The notes: generated by a model from the letters alone, not told the origin. Positions 28,515 to 37,750 are shown, numbered from the stretch's first letter. The stretch is 64,000 nucleotides of DNA from Streptomyces tibetensis (GCF_007655005.1 NZ_SZVW01000033.1:1-64000), one strand, 5' to 3'. Program-made: numbers and translations.

Positions 28515-29964
28515 GCCGGCCGTCCTCGCCGCGTGGCTCGCTGCCTCGGTGGTCGTCCTGCTGCTGCTCCTGGTCATCGTCCGGCTGCCCTGGGCAGGGG
28601 ACCTCGGGATGCACGCCGCGACCGTCCAGCGCCTGCGGCACGACCTCGTCGACCCGGGCAATCCGCTGGTCGACGCGGACACGCCGAGCCCGTACTACTC
28701 GCCCTGGATGCTGGTCCTCGGGTGTGTGGCGCGAGTGACCGGCCTGTCGGTCTTCGTGGTGCTGCGACTCGGGGCGCTCGCCGGGCTCGGGCTGCTGGTG
28801 ACAGGGGTGTGGCGTCACGTGCGCACCCTGACCGGTCATCGTGCCGCGCCCGCGCTGGCCCTGCTGAGCCTGCTGTTCCTGTGGGGGACGGCCGTCTTCA
28901 AGTGGAGCGGCTTCTACGGGCTCAACTCGCTGGCGCTGACGGTGCCGTATCCGAGCCTGTTCGCGCTCGGGTTGGCGTTCCACCTCTGGGCGTGGCTGGG
29001 GCGGGTGGCGCGGAAGGGCGCCGGGTGGGGGGTGTGGCTCGGGCTCGGGGTGCTGTGGGCGGTGATCCTGCTGTGCCACCAGTTCTCGGGAGTGGTGGCT
29101 TCGCTGGGGGCGGCCGCGACGGTGGTCGCCGCCCGGCCGGACCGCGCGGCGTGGCTTCGGCTCGGCGGCGGTCTGGCGGTGGGGTTCGGGGTGCTGGCGC
29201 TGTGGCCCTATTACGACTTCTTCGCGCTGTTCGGGGAGGGTGGCGGGCTCGAGGCGGTGCACCGGCCGCTGTACGACGATCTGATCGGGCGGTACTGGCT
29301 GGCGCTGCTCGGGGTGGTGGCGCTCGGGGCGCGGTGGTGGCGGGACCGCTGGGATCCGCTGGTGCTGTTCTTCGTCCTGGGGGCCATGCTGGTGACGGCC
29401 GGTGGGGTGAGCGGGCACTGGTCGTGGGGGCGGGCCCTGCCGGCGGCGCTGATCCCGGCGCAGCTCGCGGTCGCCGTGGAGGTGTGCGAGGCGGGGTGGC
29501 GCGGGGTGCGGGTGGGGTGGGCGTGCGTGCTGGGCGCTGCGCTGGCCCTGGGGGCGTGGACGCAGGTGGGGACGGTCGGGTACGTCGTGCAGCGGGGGGA
29601 TCTTCCGGAGGCCGTCGCGGAGAAGTACCGGCGGCCGTGGACGGGGTACCAGTGGATGACGCCCTGGGTGAAGTACGGGGATGTGGTGATGGCCCGGGAG
29701 GGGCGGCCGGCGCGGCAGATCCCGGCGTACGGGGCGTACACGGTGGCGCCCGGGTATCCCGACTTCTTCCTCGCGGATGAAGGGCGTCGGGTGGGGGATG
29801 TGCGGCGGTACTTCGCGGATGGGACGTCGGAGGAGGAGCGGGCGGCGATTCTGCGGGAGTACGGGGTGCGGTGGGTGATGGCGGGCACCGGCATGCGGGG
29901 TGCCGGGTTGCGGGAGGTCGCTCGGGGGCCGGAGGGGCAGGTGCTGTACGCGGTGGTGCGTTAG
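28498..29964 (+). CDS. Polytopic membrane protein, GT-C-like
   Basis: 488 aa with about ten membrane segments and a C-terminal extracytoplasmic domain (about residues 385-488). The N-terminal loop GDLGMHAATVQRLRHDLVDP and the middle segment LWPYYDFFALF-VHRPLYDDL are shared with the protein at 43643-45202 (AWPYYDVLTLV-MHRQLYERM), so the two are paralogues. The topology and the acidic first loop resemble GT-C lipid-sugar transferases, but no named family can be assigned. Coupled to the GtrA gene, which could supply a lipid-linked sugar. Start ATG at 28498 within the gtrA end. Confidence 0.8.
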   Translation: MRALPRPAVLAAWLAASVVVLLLLLVIVRLPWAGDLGMHAATVQRLRHDLVDPGNPLVDADTPSPYYSPWMLVLGCVARVTGLSVFVVLRLGALAGLGLLVTGVWRHVRTLTGHRAAPALALLSLLFLWGTAVFKWSGFYGLNSLALTVPYPSLFALGLAFHLWAWLGRVARKGAGWGVWLGLGVLWAVILLCHQFSGVVASLGAAATVVAARPDRAAWLRLGGGLAVGFGVLALWPYYDFFALFGEGGGLEAVHRPLYDDLIGRYWLALLGVVALGARWWRDRWDPLVLFFVLGAMLVTAGGVSGHWSWGRALPAALIPAQLAVAVEVCEAGWRGVRVGWACVLGAALALGAWTQVGTVGYVVQRGDLPEAVAEKYRRPWTGYQWMTPWVKYGDVVMAREGRPARQIPAYGAYTVAPGYPDFFLADEGRRVGDVRRYFADGTSEEERAAILREYGVRWVMAGTGMRGAGLREVARGPEGQVLYAVVR

Positions 29965-30052
29965 CGGGTGCTGCGGGGTGTGGCTGAGGCGGGGTGGGTC
30001 CGCAGCCCGGCGCAGCGGGGTGCCGCTGCGCCCACCCGTGCCGCCCCTAGCG

Positions 30053-30210
30053 GCACGCATGCCCGCAGCTAGGGCGGGCGGCGGAGTGGCGGCGCGGATG
30101 CCCGCGGCTGCGCCGACAGCGGGCACGCATGCCCGCAGCTAGGGCGGGCGGCGGAGTGGCGGCGCGGATGCCCGCAGCTGCGCCGACAGCGGCACGCGCG
30201 CCCGCAGTCG
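30053..30210. repeat. 70-bp direct repeat, about 2.3 copies
   Basis: A block beginning GCACGCATGCCCGCAGCTAG starts at 30053 and again at 30123 (period 70), with a third truncated start at 30192 (GCACGCGCGCCCGCAG). The first two copies differ by only one or two bases. It sits in the 262-bp gap between converging genes (29964 and 30227), so it is most likely a non-coding duplication near the transcription ends. Confidence 0.7.
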
Positions 30211-30226
30211 GGTGGGTAAGCGGCCG

Positions 30227-31873
30227 CTACTTCAGTGCGCTCGCCACCAGCCGCACCGCCCGTTTCACTCTCGGGCGGGCCAGTTTGCGTACCGTTGGGC
30301 GGATCAGGGCCGCTGTTACGCCCAGCGGCTCCCAGCGGACCTGGAGGCGGCCCGGGGTGTGGCCCTCCGGTTCCACCGTCAGGTGGTGGGAAGGGACGCG
30401 GGTCGTCAGGGCCGGGAAGGCCAGGGGGGCCAGCAGCAGGCCCGTGTGGGACAGGCCCTGGTGCTGGAGGCGGAGCAGCGGGTGGCGGATTCCCGCGAAG
30501 CCCTGGAGGGGGAGGGGGGCCGCCGCGAGGTCCAGGTGGGCGTGGCCCTCGAAGAGGCCGGGGCGGACGGGGGAGAGGCGGAAGTGGACGTGGAGGCGGC
30601 GGCCGCCCGGGGCGATGAGGAGGGTCGCGCGCTGGGGGCCGACGGGGAGCCGCAGCGCCGGGTCGTAGGTGCGGATCGTGAGGTCGATCGAAGCGCCCGG
30701 GCCCCGGGTGATCTCCTTGATCTCGTGGCGGAACTGGGCGCTCGGGAAGGGCCGGGTCTCCAGCTCCAGGTCGGCGACGCTCAGTTCGCGGCGTGACCAC
30801 TCCGACTCCGGGACCCGCTCCCCCCAGTAGGTGCGGCCTGCCGCGTCGGCGGTCACGGTCCTCGGGCCCACCGCGTGGCCCAGGCCCCGGGCGGCCAGGC
30901 GGGCCTCCGGCAGACGGCGGTCGCGGATCAGCTGGATGACGACGCGTTCGGCGCGCGGGAGGCGTGCGAAGGCGCCCGGCGCCAGTGTGTCGAGGTAGGG
31001 CGTGACGATGTCCGCGAAGGACGACACCCAGGCGTCGTCCCGGTAGGGCAGGTCACCGGCGTACATCCGCAGGTCGTGCTTGAGGAACTTGTGGTCCTTG
31101 TCCTCGCGCAGCGACTCGTGACCGCTCTCGGCCAGGAACGCGTCGATGAGGTGCTGGACGTGGACCCGGTCCCGGACGTTGGCGAGCCTGTGCCGCTGGT
31201 TCGATATCGAGGCCGTCTCGGAGGTCGCGAAGGGCGCCACGTACCAGCGGTAGACCGGTTCCGGGATGATCGTGAAGCTCGTGGCCAGGCAGTACGCCTG
31301 CGCCGAGAACAGCTGGTCCTCGTAGTGGATGCCCTCGGGGAAGCGCAGGTCGTGCCGGTCGAGGAAGGCGCGGGCGTACATCTTGCTGGTGGACAGGTGC
31401 TCGAAGAACAGCCGCGGGTCGGCCTCGATGCCGTCGAGCGTGCGGCGCTCGGCGACCAGGTGCGGCATCCATGTCGAGCGGCGGCCGTTGTCCACACGGA
31501 CCCGCTGCACCGCCCCCATCGCGAAGTCGACCTCGCGTTCGCGGTGCGCGGCGAGCAGCAGTTCCACGGCGTTGTCGGGGAGTTCGTCGTCGCTGTCGAG
31601 GAACATCAGGAACGGCGCCCGCGCGATCTGCAGGGCGCGGTTGCGCGGGGCGCTGCAGCCGCCGCTGTTCCGTTCCAGGCGGAGGTGCCGCACCCGGGGG
31701 TCCTGGGCCGCCAGCCGCTGTGCCACCGCCGGGGTCGCGTCCGTGGAGTGGTCGTCGCTGATGATGATCTCGAGGTTGGCGTGGGTCTGGCGGCGCACCG
31801 AATCGACCGCGCGGGTGAGCCGTTCGGCGTCGTTGTAGACGATGACCGTCACGGTGACGTCGGGGGCGCTCAT
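30227..31873 (-). CDS. Family 2 glycosyltransferase
   Basis: 548 aa. N-terminal GT-A domain: VTVIVYNDAERLTRAVDSVR, SDDHSTD, NSGGCSAPRNRAL and the metal-binding FLDSDDE at about residues 90-97. A helical middle region follows (KFLKHDLRMYAGDLPYRDD), then a C-terminal beta-rich domain of about 150 residues. The acceptor is probably a cell-wall polymer, by context. The ATG at 31873 overlaps the stop of the upstream GT2-TagF gene as ATGA. It shares its plan with the GT2 protein at 37829-40537, which carries the repeat. Confidence 0.87.
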   Translation of the reverse strand: MSAPDVTVTVIVYNDAERLTRAVDSVRRQTHANLEIIISDDHSTDATPAVAQRLAAQDPRVRHLRLERNSGGCSAPRNRALQIARAPFLMFLDSDDELPDNAVELLLAAHREREVDFAMGAVQRVRVDNGRRSTWMPHLVAERRTLDGIEADPRLFFEHLSTSKMYARAFLDRHDLRFPEGIHYEDQLFSAQAYCLATSFTIIPEPVYRWYVAPFATSETASISNQRHRLANVRDRVHVQHLIDAFLAESGHESLREDKDHKFLKHDLRMYAGDLPYRDDAWVSSFADIVTPYLDTLAPGAFARLPRAERVVIQLIRDRRLPEARLAARGLGHAVGPRTVTADAAGRTYWGERVPESEWSRRELSVADLELETRPFPSAQFRHEIKEITRGPGASIDLTIRTYDPALRLPVGPQRATLLIAPGGRRLHVHFRLSPVRPGLFEGHAHLDLAAAPLPLQGFAGIRHPLLRLQHQGLSHTGLLLAPLAFPALTTRVPSHHLTVEPEGHTPGRLQVRWEPLGVTAALIRPTVRKLARPRVKRAVRLVASALK

Positions 31874-34071
31874 GCGGTCGCCTCCTGCGGGGTCGGGGCC
31901 GGGGTGCGCTCCTCGATCGGCAGCACGGGAGGCAGGTCCCGTTCGTCCTGCCCGAGGAAGACCCGGCGGACGACGCGTTCGGCGGCGCGGCCGTCGTCGT
32001 ACTCGCAGAACCGGCGCCGGAAGACGGCCCGGGTCTTCGCCGCGCTCTCGTCGCGCCAGGCCTCGGTGGTGAGGATCTCCGTCAGCTGCTGCTGGGTGCG
32101 GGCGACGGGGCCCGGGGCCTGGTCCATCAGGTCGAAGTAGACGCCACGGGTCGTGCGGTACGTCTCCCAGTCGTCGGCGTGGATCACGATCGGCCGGTCG
32201 AGGTTGGCGTAGTCGAACATGATCGAGGAGTAGTCCGTGACCAGGACGTCCGCCGCCAGGCACAGTTCCTCGACCGGGTCGTAGGAGGAGACGTCGATGA
32301 TCCGGCCGGTGCGGCGCAGGTTGGTGAGCGGGGAGGCGGCGCCGCCGTAGAAGTAGTGCCCGCGCACGAGCATGACCGTGTCGTCGCCCAGGCGGTCGGC
32401 GAGGGCGGCGAGGTCCAGGCGCGGGGTCCAGCCGGCCTCGTAGTCGCGGTGGGTGGGCGCGTACAGGACGGCACGGCGGCCCGGGGCGATGCCGAGGCGG
32501 TCGCGGACCGCGCGGATGTCGTCGGCACCGGCGGTGTAGTAGACGTCGTTGCGCGGATAGCCGTGGTCCAGGGAGACGTAGTGCGACGGGTACGCGCGCT
32601 CCCACATGCGGGTGGTGTGGCTGTTGGCCGAGACGCTGAAGTCCCACCTGTCGATGCGCTCCAGCAGCGCCGGGAAGTCCAGGCCCTGCGCGGCGGCCGG
32701 GAACGCCATCTGGTCGATGCCCATGCGCTTCAGCGGCGTGCCGTGGTGGGTCTGGACGTGGATCGCGTCCGGGCGCTTGACCACCGCGTTCGGGAAGTTG
32801 ACGTTGTTGACGAGGTACTTGGCGGTAGCCAGCACCTCCCAGTAGCGGCGGCTGCCGGGCACGACGTGGTCGGTGCCGGGCGGCAGGAGGGCCGCGTTCT
32901 CCTCGGTGACCACCCACACCGCGTGGATCTGCGGGGCGAGTTCGGCGAGCTTGGCGGCGATCGCGGCGGGGTTGCAGGCGACGCCGCGGTTCCAGTACGC
33001 CGCGAACACCGCGAGGTGCGGGTTGACGGGACGGCCGAGAGCCCTGCGGTACTGGTGGTCGCGGAGTCTGGCACCGGCCTGGCGCTTACGGGCCCGTACG
33101 GCCGATCTGGCGTTGCGGCGGGCGCGGTTGACGGCCTGGAAGGCCCGGTACTTCGCGTAGGCGTCCTCCTCCAGCAGGGAGCGGCGGACGCCTTCGAGCC
33201 CGGCCGGGCGGCGGTAGCCCTCGGGCCGGCGGCGCAGGGCGGCCAGGGACGCCCGGCGGAAGAACTCGCGCGCGACCTCCTCCGGCATGCCGCCGCGCGC
33301 GAAGGTGCGCAGGCAGTCGCGGACCATGACGTCGTAGAGCACGGTGTGCGCGGCGCGCCGGTCCCGGGTGAGGTCGAGGAGGGACTCGTAGCGCTCGACG
33401 AGGCCGTACCGCTGCTCGGGGGGGACCGGGGGCAGGCTCGCGGGCCGCAGCCTGCGGTCCTCGTAGGCGACGTGCGGCAGGCAGGCGACGCGGTCGGCGA
33501 GCAGCAGGGCGGCCAGGGCGGCGTACGGCTCGTCGTCGGTCCTGAGCCGCGACTCGTGCGCCCGCCAGAACTCCGCGCGCAGCACGCGGGTGCCGAGCAG
33601 TGGGGTGAGTCGCAGCAGGGGCGCGCAGTCGTCGAGGGCGACCTCGGCGCGGCCCGCCCCGGCGAGGAGCGGGCCGTCGGGGGAGGGCATGCCGGAGGTG
33701 TGCCAGGTACTGCGGACGTGGTCGAGCAGGAGGACGTCGACCTCGCCGGGGAGCTCGCCCACCCGCTCCGCGATCGTGCGCGGGGTGCCGGCGGGCAGGC
33801 CGTCCTTGGCGTGCACGAAGTGCAGCCAGCGGCCGGAGGCCCGGGACGCGCCCGCCGCCCGGGCCGCCGCGTCCCCGGTGCCGTCCGGCAGCGGCACTAC
33901 GTCGACCGCGCCGTCCGGGGTGTGCCGCTCGGCCGTCTCCCGGGCCCAGTCGCCCACCGCGGCCACGATCACCTCGGCGTCCGGCTGGGGGTGAGCGGCG
34001 AGGGAGTCGAGGAGTTCTGTCAGATGGTCCTGAACGTTCGGCCCGTGGACGATCACACTGAGCTCGGTCAT
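31870..34071 (-). CDS. GT2-like / CDP-glycerol glycerophosphotransferase (TagF-type) fusion
   Basis: 733 aa. The C-terminal half (about 370-710) is a TagF-type transferase: NPAAIAAKLAELAPQIHAVW, THHGTPLKRMG with the catalytic-type His, YAPTHRDY, and TDYSSIMFDYANLDRPIV. TagF enzymes polymerise poly(alditol-phosphate) from CDP-alditol. The N-terminal half has the outline of a GT2 domain but lacks the usual DD pair and has HAKDG where the three sister proteins have a DSDD or DGDD motif, so it is probably inactive. The start is set at MTELSVIV (34071), after a GAGAGGGGG stretch; an ATG 39 bases upstream is in frame. Confidence 0.88.
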   Translation of the reverse strand: MTELSVIVHGPNVQDHLTELLDSLAAHPQPDAEVIVAAVGDWARETAERHTPDGAVDVVPLPDGTGDAAARAAGASRASGRWLHFVHAKDGLPAGTPRTIAERVGELPGEVDVLLLDHVRSTWHTSGMPSPDGPLLAGAGRAEVALDDCAPLLRLTPLLGTRVLRAEFWRAHESRLRTDDEPYAALAALLLADRVACLPHVAYEDRRLRPASLPPVPPEQRYGLVERYESLLDLTRDRRAAHTVLYDVMVRDCLRTFARGGMPEEVAREFFRRASLAALRRRPEGYRRPAGLEGVRRSLLEEDAYAKYRAFQAVNRARRNARSAVRARKRQAGARLRDHQYRRALGRPVNPHLAVFAAYWNRGVACNPAAIAAKLAELAPQIHAVWVVTEENAALLPPGTDHVVPGSRRYWEVLATAKYLVNNVNFPNAVVKRPDAIHVQTHHGTPLKRMGIDQMAFPAAAQGLDFPALLERIDRWDFSVSANSHTTRMWERAYPSHYVSLDHGYPRNDVYYTAGADDIRAVRDRLGIAPGRRAVLYAPTHRDYEAGWTPRLDLAALADRLGDDTVMLVRGHYFYGGAASPLTNLRRTGRIIDVSSYDPVEELCLAADVLVTDYSSIMFDYANLDRPIVIHADDWETYRTTRGVYFDLMDQAPGPVARTQQQLTEILTTEAWRDESAAKTRAVFRRRFCEYDDGRAAERVVRRVFLGQDERDLPPVLPIEERTPAPTPQEATA

Positions 34072-34149
34072 CCCGGGGCCCCCTCTCACAGCTGCACCGT
34101 ATGCGGTCATGCTGCCATCAATGAGACAAAAGGGCCGACCGGGTGGGCC

Positions 34150-34980
34150 TCACGAGGGAACGGCGACCTTCGGTTGGGGTTTCGGCTTCGGCGCCTTGTC
34201 GCCGGTGAACGCCTCGTACTCCTTGAGGACGTCCTCCGTCGGTCCGTCCATGCGCAGCTCCCCGCGTTCCAGCCACAGCACCCGGTCGCAGGTGTCGCGG
34301 ATCGACTTGTTGTTGTGGCTGACCAGGAACACCGTGCCCGCGTGCTTGCGCAGCTCGCGGATGCGCTCCTCCGAGCGCTTCTGGAAGGAGCGGTCGCCGG
34401 TGGCCAGCGCCTCGTCGATCAGCAGGACGTCGTGGTCCTTGGCGGCGGCGATGGAGAACCGCAGCCGCGCGGCCATGCCGGAGGAGTACGTCCGCATCGG
34501 CAGGGTGATGAAGTCGCCCTTCTCGTTGATGCCCGAGAAGTCGACGATCTCCTGGTAGCGGTCCCTGACCTGCTCGCGGGACATGCCCATGGCCAGGCCG
34601 CCGAGGTGCACGTTGCGCTCGCCGGTGAGGTCGTTCATCAGGGCGGCGTTGACGCCGAGCAGGGAGGGCTGGCCGTCGGTGTAGATGTGGCCGTTCTCCA
34701 CGGGCAGCAGGCCGGCGACGGCCTTCAGCAGGGTCGACTTGCCCGAGCCGTTGGTGCCGATCAGGCCGATCGCCTCGCCCCGGTAGGCGACGAAGGACAC
34801 GTTCTTCACGGCGTGCACCCGGCGCACGCCCGAGGCCTTCTCGGTCTGCTTGCGGCGCACGATGCGGTTGAGGGCGGCGGTCGCGGAGCCGCGTCCGGCG
34901 CCGGTGCCGTTGACGCGGTAGACGATGTCGACGCCGTCGGCGACGACGGTGGGGATCTTCTCGTTCGGGTGCTCAGCCAC
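34150..34980 (-). CDS. tagH: Polysaccharide/teichoic-acid exporter ATPase, TagH type
   Basis: 276 aa ABC ATPase. Walker A GTNGSGKST, signature YSSGMAARL (an LSGGQ variant typical of Wzt/TagH), Walker B DVLLIDEAL, and switch His in VSHNNKS. TagH energises export of undecaprenyl-linked wall polymers with TagG. The GTG at 34980 overlaps the end of the permease gene by 8 bp. No carbohydrate-binding C-terminal domain as in Wzt; the tail is about 20 Pro/Lys-rich residues. Confidence 0.9.
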   Translation of the reverse strand: MAEHPNEKIPTVVADGVDIVYRVNGTGAGRGSATAALNRIVRRKQTEKASGVRRVHAVKNVSFVAYRGEAIGLIGTNGSGKSTLLKAVAGLLPVENGHIYTDGQPSLLGVNAALMNDLTGERNVHLGGLAMGMSREQVRDRYQEIVDFSGINEKGDFITLPMRTYSSGMAARLRFSIAAAKDHDVLLIDEALATGDRSFQKRSEERIRELRKHAGTVFLVSHNNKSIRDTCDRVLWLERGELRMDGPTEDVLKEYEAFTGDKAPKPKPQPKVAVPS

Positions 34981-35887
34981 GTCCGTACGTCTCCTCGGCC
35001 TTCCAGAAGTAGATGAAGCCGCCGACTCCGGCGACCAGCGCCCAGCCCACGGCGAGCGGCCACACGTGGTGCGGGAGCTGCCCCGCGTGGAAGCTGTCGA
35101 TCAGGGCGAAGCGCATCAGGTCGATGTACACCGCGGCGGGGTTGGCCGCCAGCGCCACCTTGACGATGTGCGGCAGGTGGTCGTTCTTGGCCAGCTTGTC
35201 GAGGCTCCACATGACGCCCGAGACGTACATCCAGGTGCGCAGGATGAACGGCATCAGCTGTGCGATGTCCGGGGTCTTGGCGCCCCACCTCGCCATGATC
35301 ATCGAGACGCCGGCGTTGAAGGTGAACTGCAGCACGAGGGCCGGGAACGCCAGCAGCCAGGAGGCGGACACCGGCACGCCGAAGCAGAGCAGGATGACGA
35401 TCAGCGCGGCCATCGAGAACAGCAGCTGCTGGAGCTGCTGGAGGCAGAAGGAGATCGGCAGCGCGGCGCGTGGGAAGTGCAGGGCGCGGACCAGGCCGAG
35501 GTTGCCGGAGATGGCGCGGGTGCCCGCCATGATCGAGCTCTGCGTGAACGTCCAGATGAACACGCCCGTGACCAGGAACGGGATGTAGTCCGGCACTCCG
35601 TGCTTGGTGCCGAGCAGCACGCCGAAGATGAAGTAGTACACCGCCGCGTTCAGCAACGGGGTCATCACCTGCCAGACCTGGCCGAGCTTCGCCTGGCTGT
35701 ACTGGGCGGTGAGCTTGGCGGTGGCGAACGCGGTGATGAAGTGGCGGCGGGCCCACAGCCGGCGGACGTACTCGGGCAGGGAGGGCCGCGCGCCGCTGAC
35801 CGTGAGGCCGTGGCGGGCGGCGAGGGCCGCGAGGTCGTGGTCGGCCGGGGCCGGGGGCTGGGGCGGTGTGTCGAGGACCGTACTCAC
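34973..35887 (-). CDS. tagG: Polysaccharide/teichoic-acid exporter permease, TagG type
   Basis: 304 aa ABC-2-type permease with six predicted membrane segments. The N-terminal amphipathic region FATAKLTAQYSQAKLGQVWQ is characteristic of polysaccharide exporters (TagG/Wzm). Partner of the overlapping ATPase. The GTG at 35887 is the annotated start; the upstream 183 bp is shared with the divergent tetR gene and holds direct repeats, so the exporter could be under that regulator. Confidence 0.9.
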   Translation of the reverse strand: MSTVLDTPPQPPAPADHDLAALAARHGLTVSGARPSLPEYVRRLWARRHFITAFATAKLTAQYSQAKLGQVWQVMTPLLNAAVYYFIFGVLLGTKHGVPDYIPFLVTGVFIWTFTQSSIMAGTRAISGNLGLVRALHFPRAALPISFCLQQLQQLLFSMAALIVILLCFGVPVSASWLLAFPALVLQFTFNAGVSMIMARWGAKTPDIAQLMPFILRTWMYVSGVMWSLDKLAKNDHLPHIVKVALAANPAAVYIDLMRFALIDSFHAGQLPHHVWPLAVGWALVAGVGGFIYFWKAEETYGRG

Positions 35888-35977
35888 ATCCGCTGCTTTC
35901 GCTCGGGGGTGTGTGACCAGGGGGCCGCGAAGAGCGAGGGGCGGGGTGGTCTTTCACCGGACTCTTCACGAATTCTT

Positions 35978-36055
35978 ACGTCGGGACGGGACCGTATCGT
36001 CGTAACGGGAGCGTACGTCGGACTGACGTCGGAACGCAACCGTTTCGTCGTGACG
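35978..36055. promoter_or_regulatory. 30-bp direct repeats between tagG and tetR
   Basis: Two 30-bp copies (35978-36007 and 36026-36055) match at 25 of 30 positions. Both start ACGTCGG and contain ACCGT-TCGTCGT-ACG. A third partial ACGTCGG lies at 36015. The spacing is 48 bp and the second copy ends 15 bases before the tetR ATG. The position in a divergent promoter fits an operator for the TetR protein or another regulator; the arrangement is direct rather than inverted. Confidence 0.6.
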
Positions 36056-36070
36056 CCCTATGCTGTCGGC

Positions 36071-36697
36071 ATGACGACGAACCCGGACGAGCCCCAGCAG
36101 CCCCCGCGTCGCCGGGCCCCCGCGGGGGCGGCCGTACTGCGGGAGGACGTGACGGAAGCGATCCGGGCGGCCGTCTTCGAGGAGCTCGCGGCCGTCGGGT
36201 ACGCGCGGATGTCCATCGAGGGGATCGCGCGCCGGGCGGGGGTCGGGAAGACGGCGGTGTACCGCCGCTGGCGCTCCAAGCTGCACCTGGTCCTCGACAT
36301 CGTCTCGGCGCTCGCCGTGCAGGGCCTGCCCGCGCCGGACACCGGCTCTCTGGAGGGCGACCTGCGGCTGCTCTACGAGGTGACGTCCCGCGCGCTGCGC
36401 CACCCCGTCGCCTCGCAGGTCATCCCCGACCTCCAGGCGGAGGCGGCCCGCAACCCGGACATCGCCGAGGCCATGCAGAAGGCCCTGCGGGAGGGCCAGG
36501 ACGGCGTCGCCACCGGCATCGTGACGGCGGCGGAACGCCGCGGCGAGCTGCGCGAGGGCATCGATCACGACCTCGCCCTCGACCTGATCTCCGGCCCCCT
36601 CTACTGGCGCTCGGTGGTGATCCGCAGCCCGAAGCTCCCGAAGGGGTACCTGGGCGCCCTGGCCCGGGCCACGTCGGAGGGACTGAAGGCGCTGTAG
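36071..36697 (+). CDS. TetR-family transcriptional regulator
   Basis: 208 aa. An N-terminal helix-turn-helix at about residues 45-75 (MSIEGIARRAGVGKTAVYRR) is preceded by a Pro/Arg-rich start. The C-terminal ligand domain resembles TetR_C_11-type regulators (DLRLLYEVTSRALRHPVASQ). It is divergent from tagGH, with repeats between, so it may control the exporter and itself. The ATG at 36071 gives the best N-terminus; the frame is open far upstream only as antisense of tagG. Confidence 0.87.
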   Translation: MTTNPDEPQQPPRRRAPAGAAVLREDVTEAIRAAVFEELAAVGYARMSIEGIARRAGVGKTAVYRRWRSKLHLVLDIVSALAVQGLPAPDTGSLEGDLRLLYEVTSRALRHPVASQVIPDLQAEAARNPDIAEAMQKALREGQDGVATGIVTAAERRGELREGIDHDLALDLISGPLYWRSVVIRSPKLPKGYLGALARATSEGLKAL

Positions 36698-36723
36698 GAC
36701 GGGCCCGTGACGGGACCCCGTCC

Positions 36724-36756
36724 GAGTGAACCCCGTAGGTGCCCCAGGGCTCACTC
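36724..36756. terminator. Bidirectional stem-loop between tetR and galE
   Basis: GAGTGA-A-CCC pairs with GGG-C-TCACTC (36724-36756), giving a 9-bp stem with one mismatch. It sits between the stops of the converging tetR and galE genes and could end transcription from both sides. Confidence 0.55.
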
Positions 36757-36769
36757 ACGTTCGGGCGGA

Positions 36770-37750
36770 TCAGCCCCGCCGTGCCTCCGGGTGCAGCCGT
36801 ACCCACCCCTCCCAGGCCGACGTGATCATGTCCTGCACGTCCAGCCGGGCCTTCCAGCCCAGCTCGGTGGCCGCGCGGTCGGCGGAGGCGACCACACGGG
36901 CCGGGTCGCCCGGGCGGCGGGGCATGACGGCCGGTGGCCGGTCGTGGCCGGTGACCGCGTTGATGCGGTCGATCATCTCGCGGACGGAGACACCCTCGCC
37001 CCGGCCGATGTTCAGCGTGAGGCCGCGGCCGGGGGAGGAGCGCAGGGCCCGGGCCGCCGCGACATGGGCCTCGGCCAGGTCGACGACGTGGATGTAGTCG
37101 CGTACGCAGGTGCCGTCCGGGGTCGGGTAGTCGTCGCCGAAGACGCTCGGCGGCGCGCCCTGCGTGAGCTTCTCGAAGACCATCGGCACGAGGTTGTAGA
37201 CGCCGGTGTCCGCGAGCTCCGGGGCTGCCGCGCCCGCCACGTTGAAGTAGCGCAGGGACGCCGTCGACAGCCCGGTCGCCCGGCCCGTCGCACGGACCAG
37301 CCACTCACCGGCCAGCTTGGTCTCGCCGTACGGCGACATGGGCTCGCACGGCGTCTCCTCCGTGACCAGGTCCACGTCCGGCATGCCGTACACCGCCGCC
37401 GAGGAGGAGAAGACGAGGGACGGCACGTTCGCCGCCGTCACGGCGTCGAGCAGCACCCGCAGGCCCTCGAGGTTCTCCCGGTAGTAGTGCAGCGGCCGTT
37501 CGACGGACTCGCCCACCTGCTTCTTCGCCGCGAGGTGGACGACGCCGGTGACCGAGTGGTCCGCGAGGGTACGGGCGAGCCGCTCGGCGTCCAGGGTCGA
37601 GCCCACCACCAGCGGCACCCCTTCGGGCACACGCTCTGCGATGCCGGCGGACAGGTCGTCGTACACCACGGCCCGTTCGCCCGCCGCCGTCATCGCCCGT
37701 ACGACGTGCGCGCCGATGTAGCCGGCGCCGCCGGTGATCAACCAGGTCAT
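36770..37750 (-). CDS. galE: UDP-glucose 4-epimerase
   Basis: 326 aa extended short-chain dehydrogenase. NAD-binding GGAGYIGAH at residues 7-15, catalytic SSSAAVYG and YGETK (Tyr/Lys pair), and the substrate segment RYFNVAGA. It interconverts UDP-glucose and UDP-galactose (or the N-acetyl forms) and would supply galactose-type donors to the surrounding glycosyltransferases. The ATG at 37750 follows GAGGGGACG. The next upstream minus-strand gene ends 78 bp away. Confidence 0.92.
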   Translation of the reverse strand: MTWLITGGAGYIGAHVVRAMTAAGERAVVYDDLSAGIAERVPEGVPLVVGSTLDAERLARTLADHSVTGVVHLAAKKQVGESVERPLHYYRENLEGLRVLLDAVTAANVPSLVFSSSAAVYGMPDVDLVTEETPCEPMSPYGETKLAGEWLVRATGRATGLSTASLRYFNVAGAAAPELADTGVYNLVPMVFEKLTQGAPPSVFGDDYPTPDGTCVRDYIHVVDLAEAHVAAARALRSSPGRGLTLNIGRGEGVSVREMIDRINAVTGHDRPPAVMPRRPGDPARVVASADRAATELGWKARLDVQDMITSAWEGWVRLHPEARRG

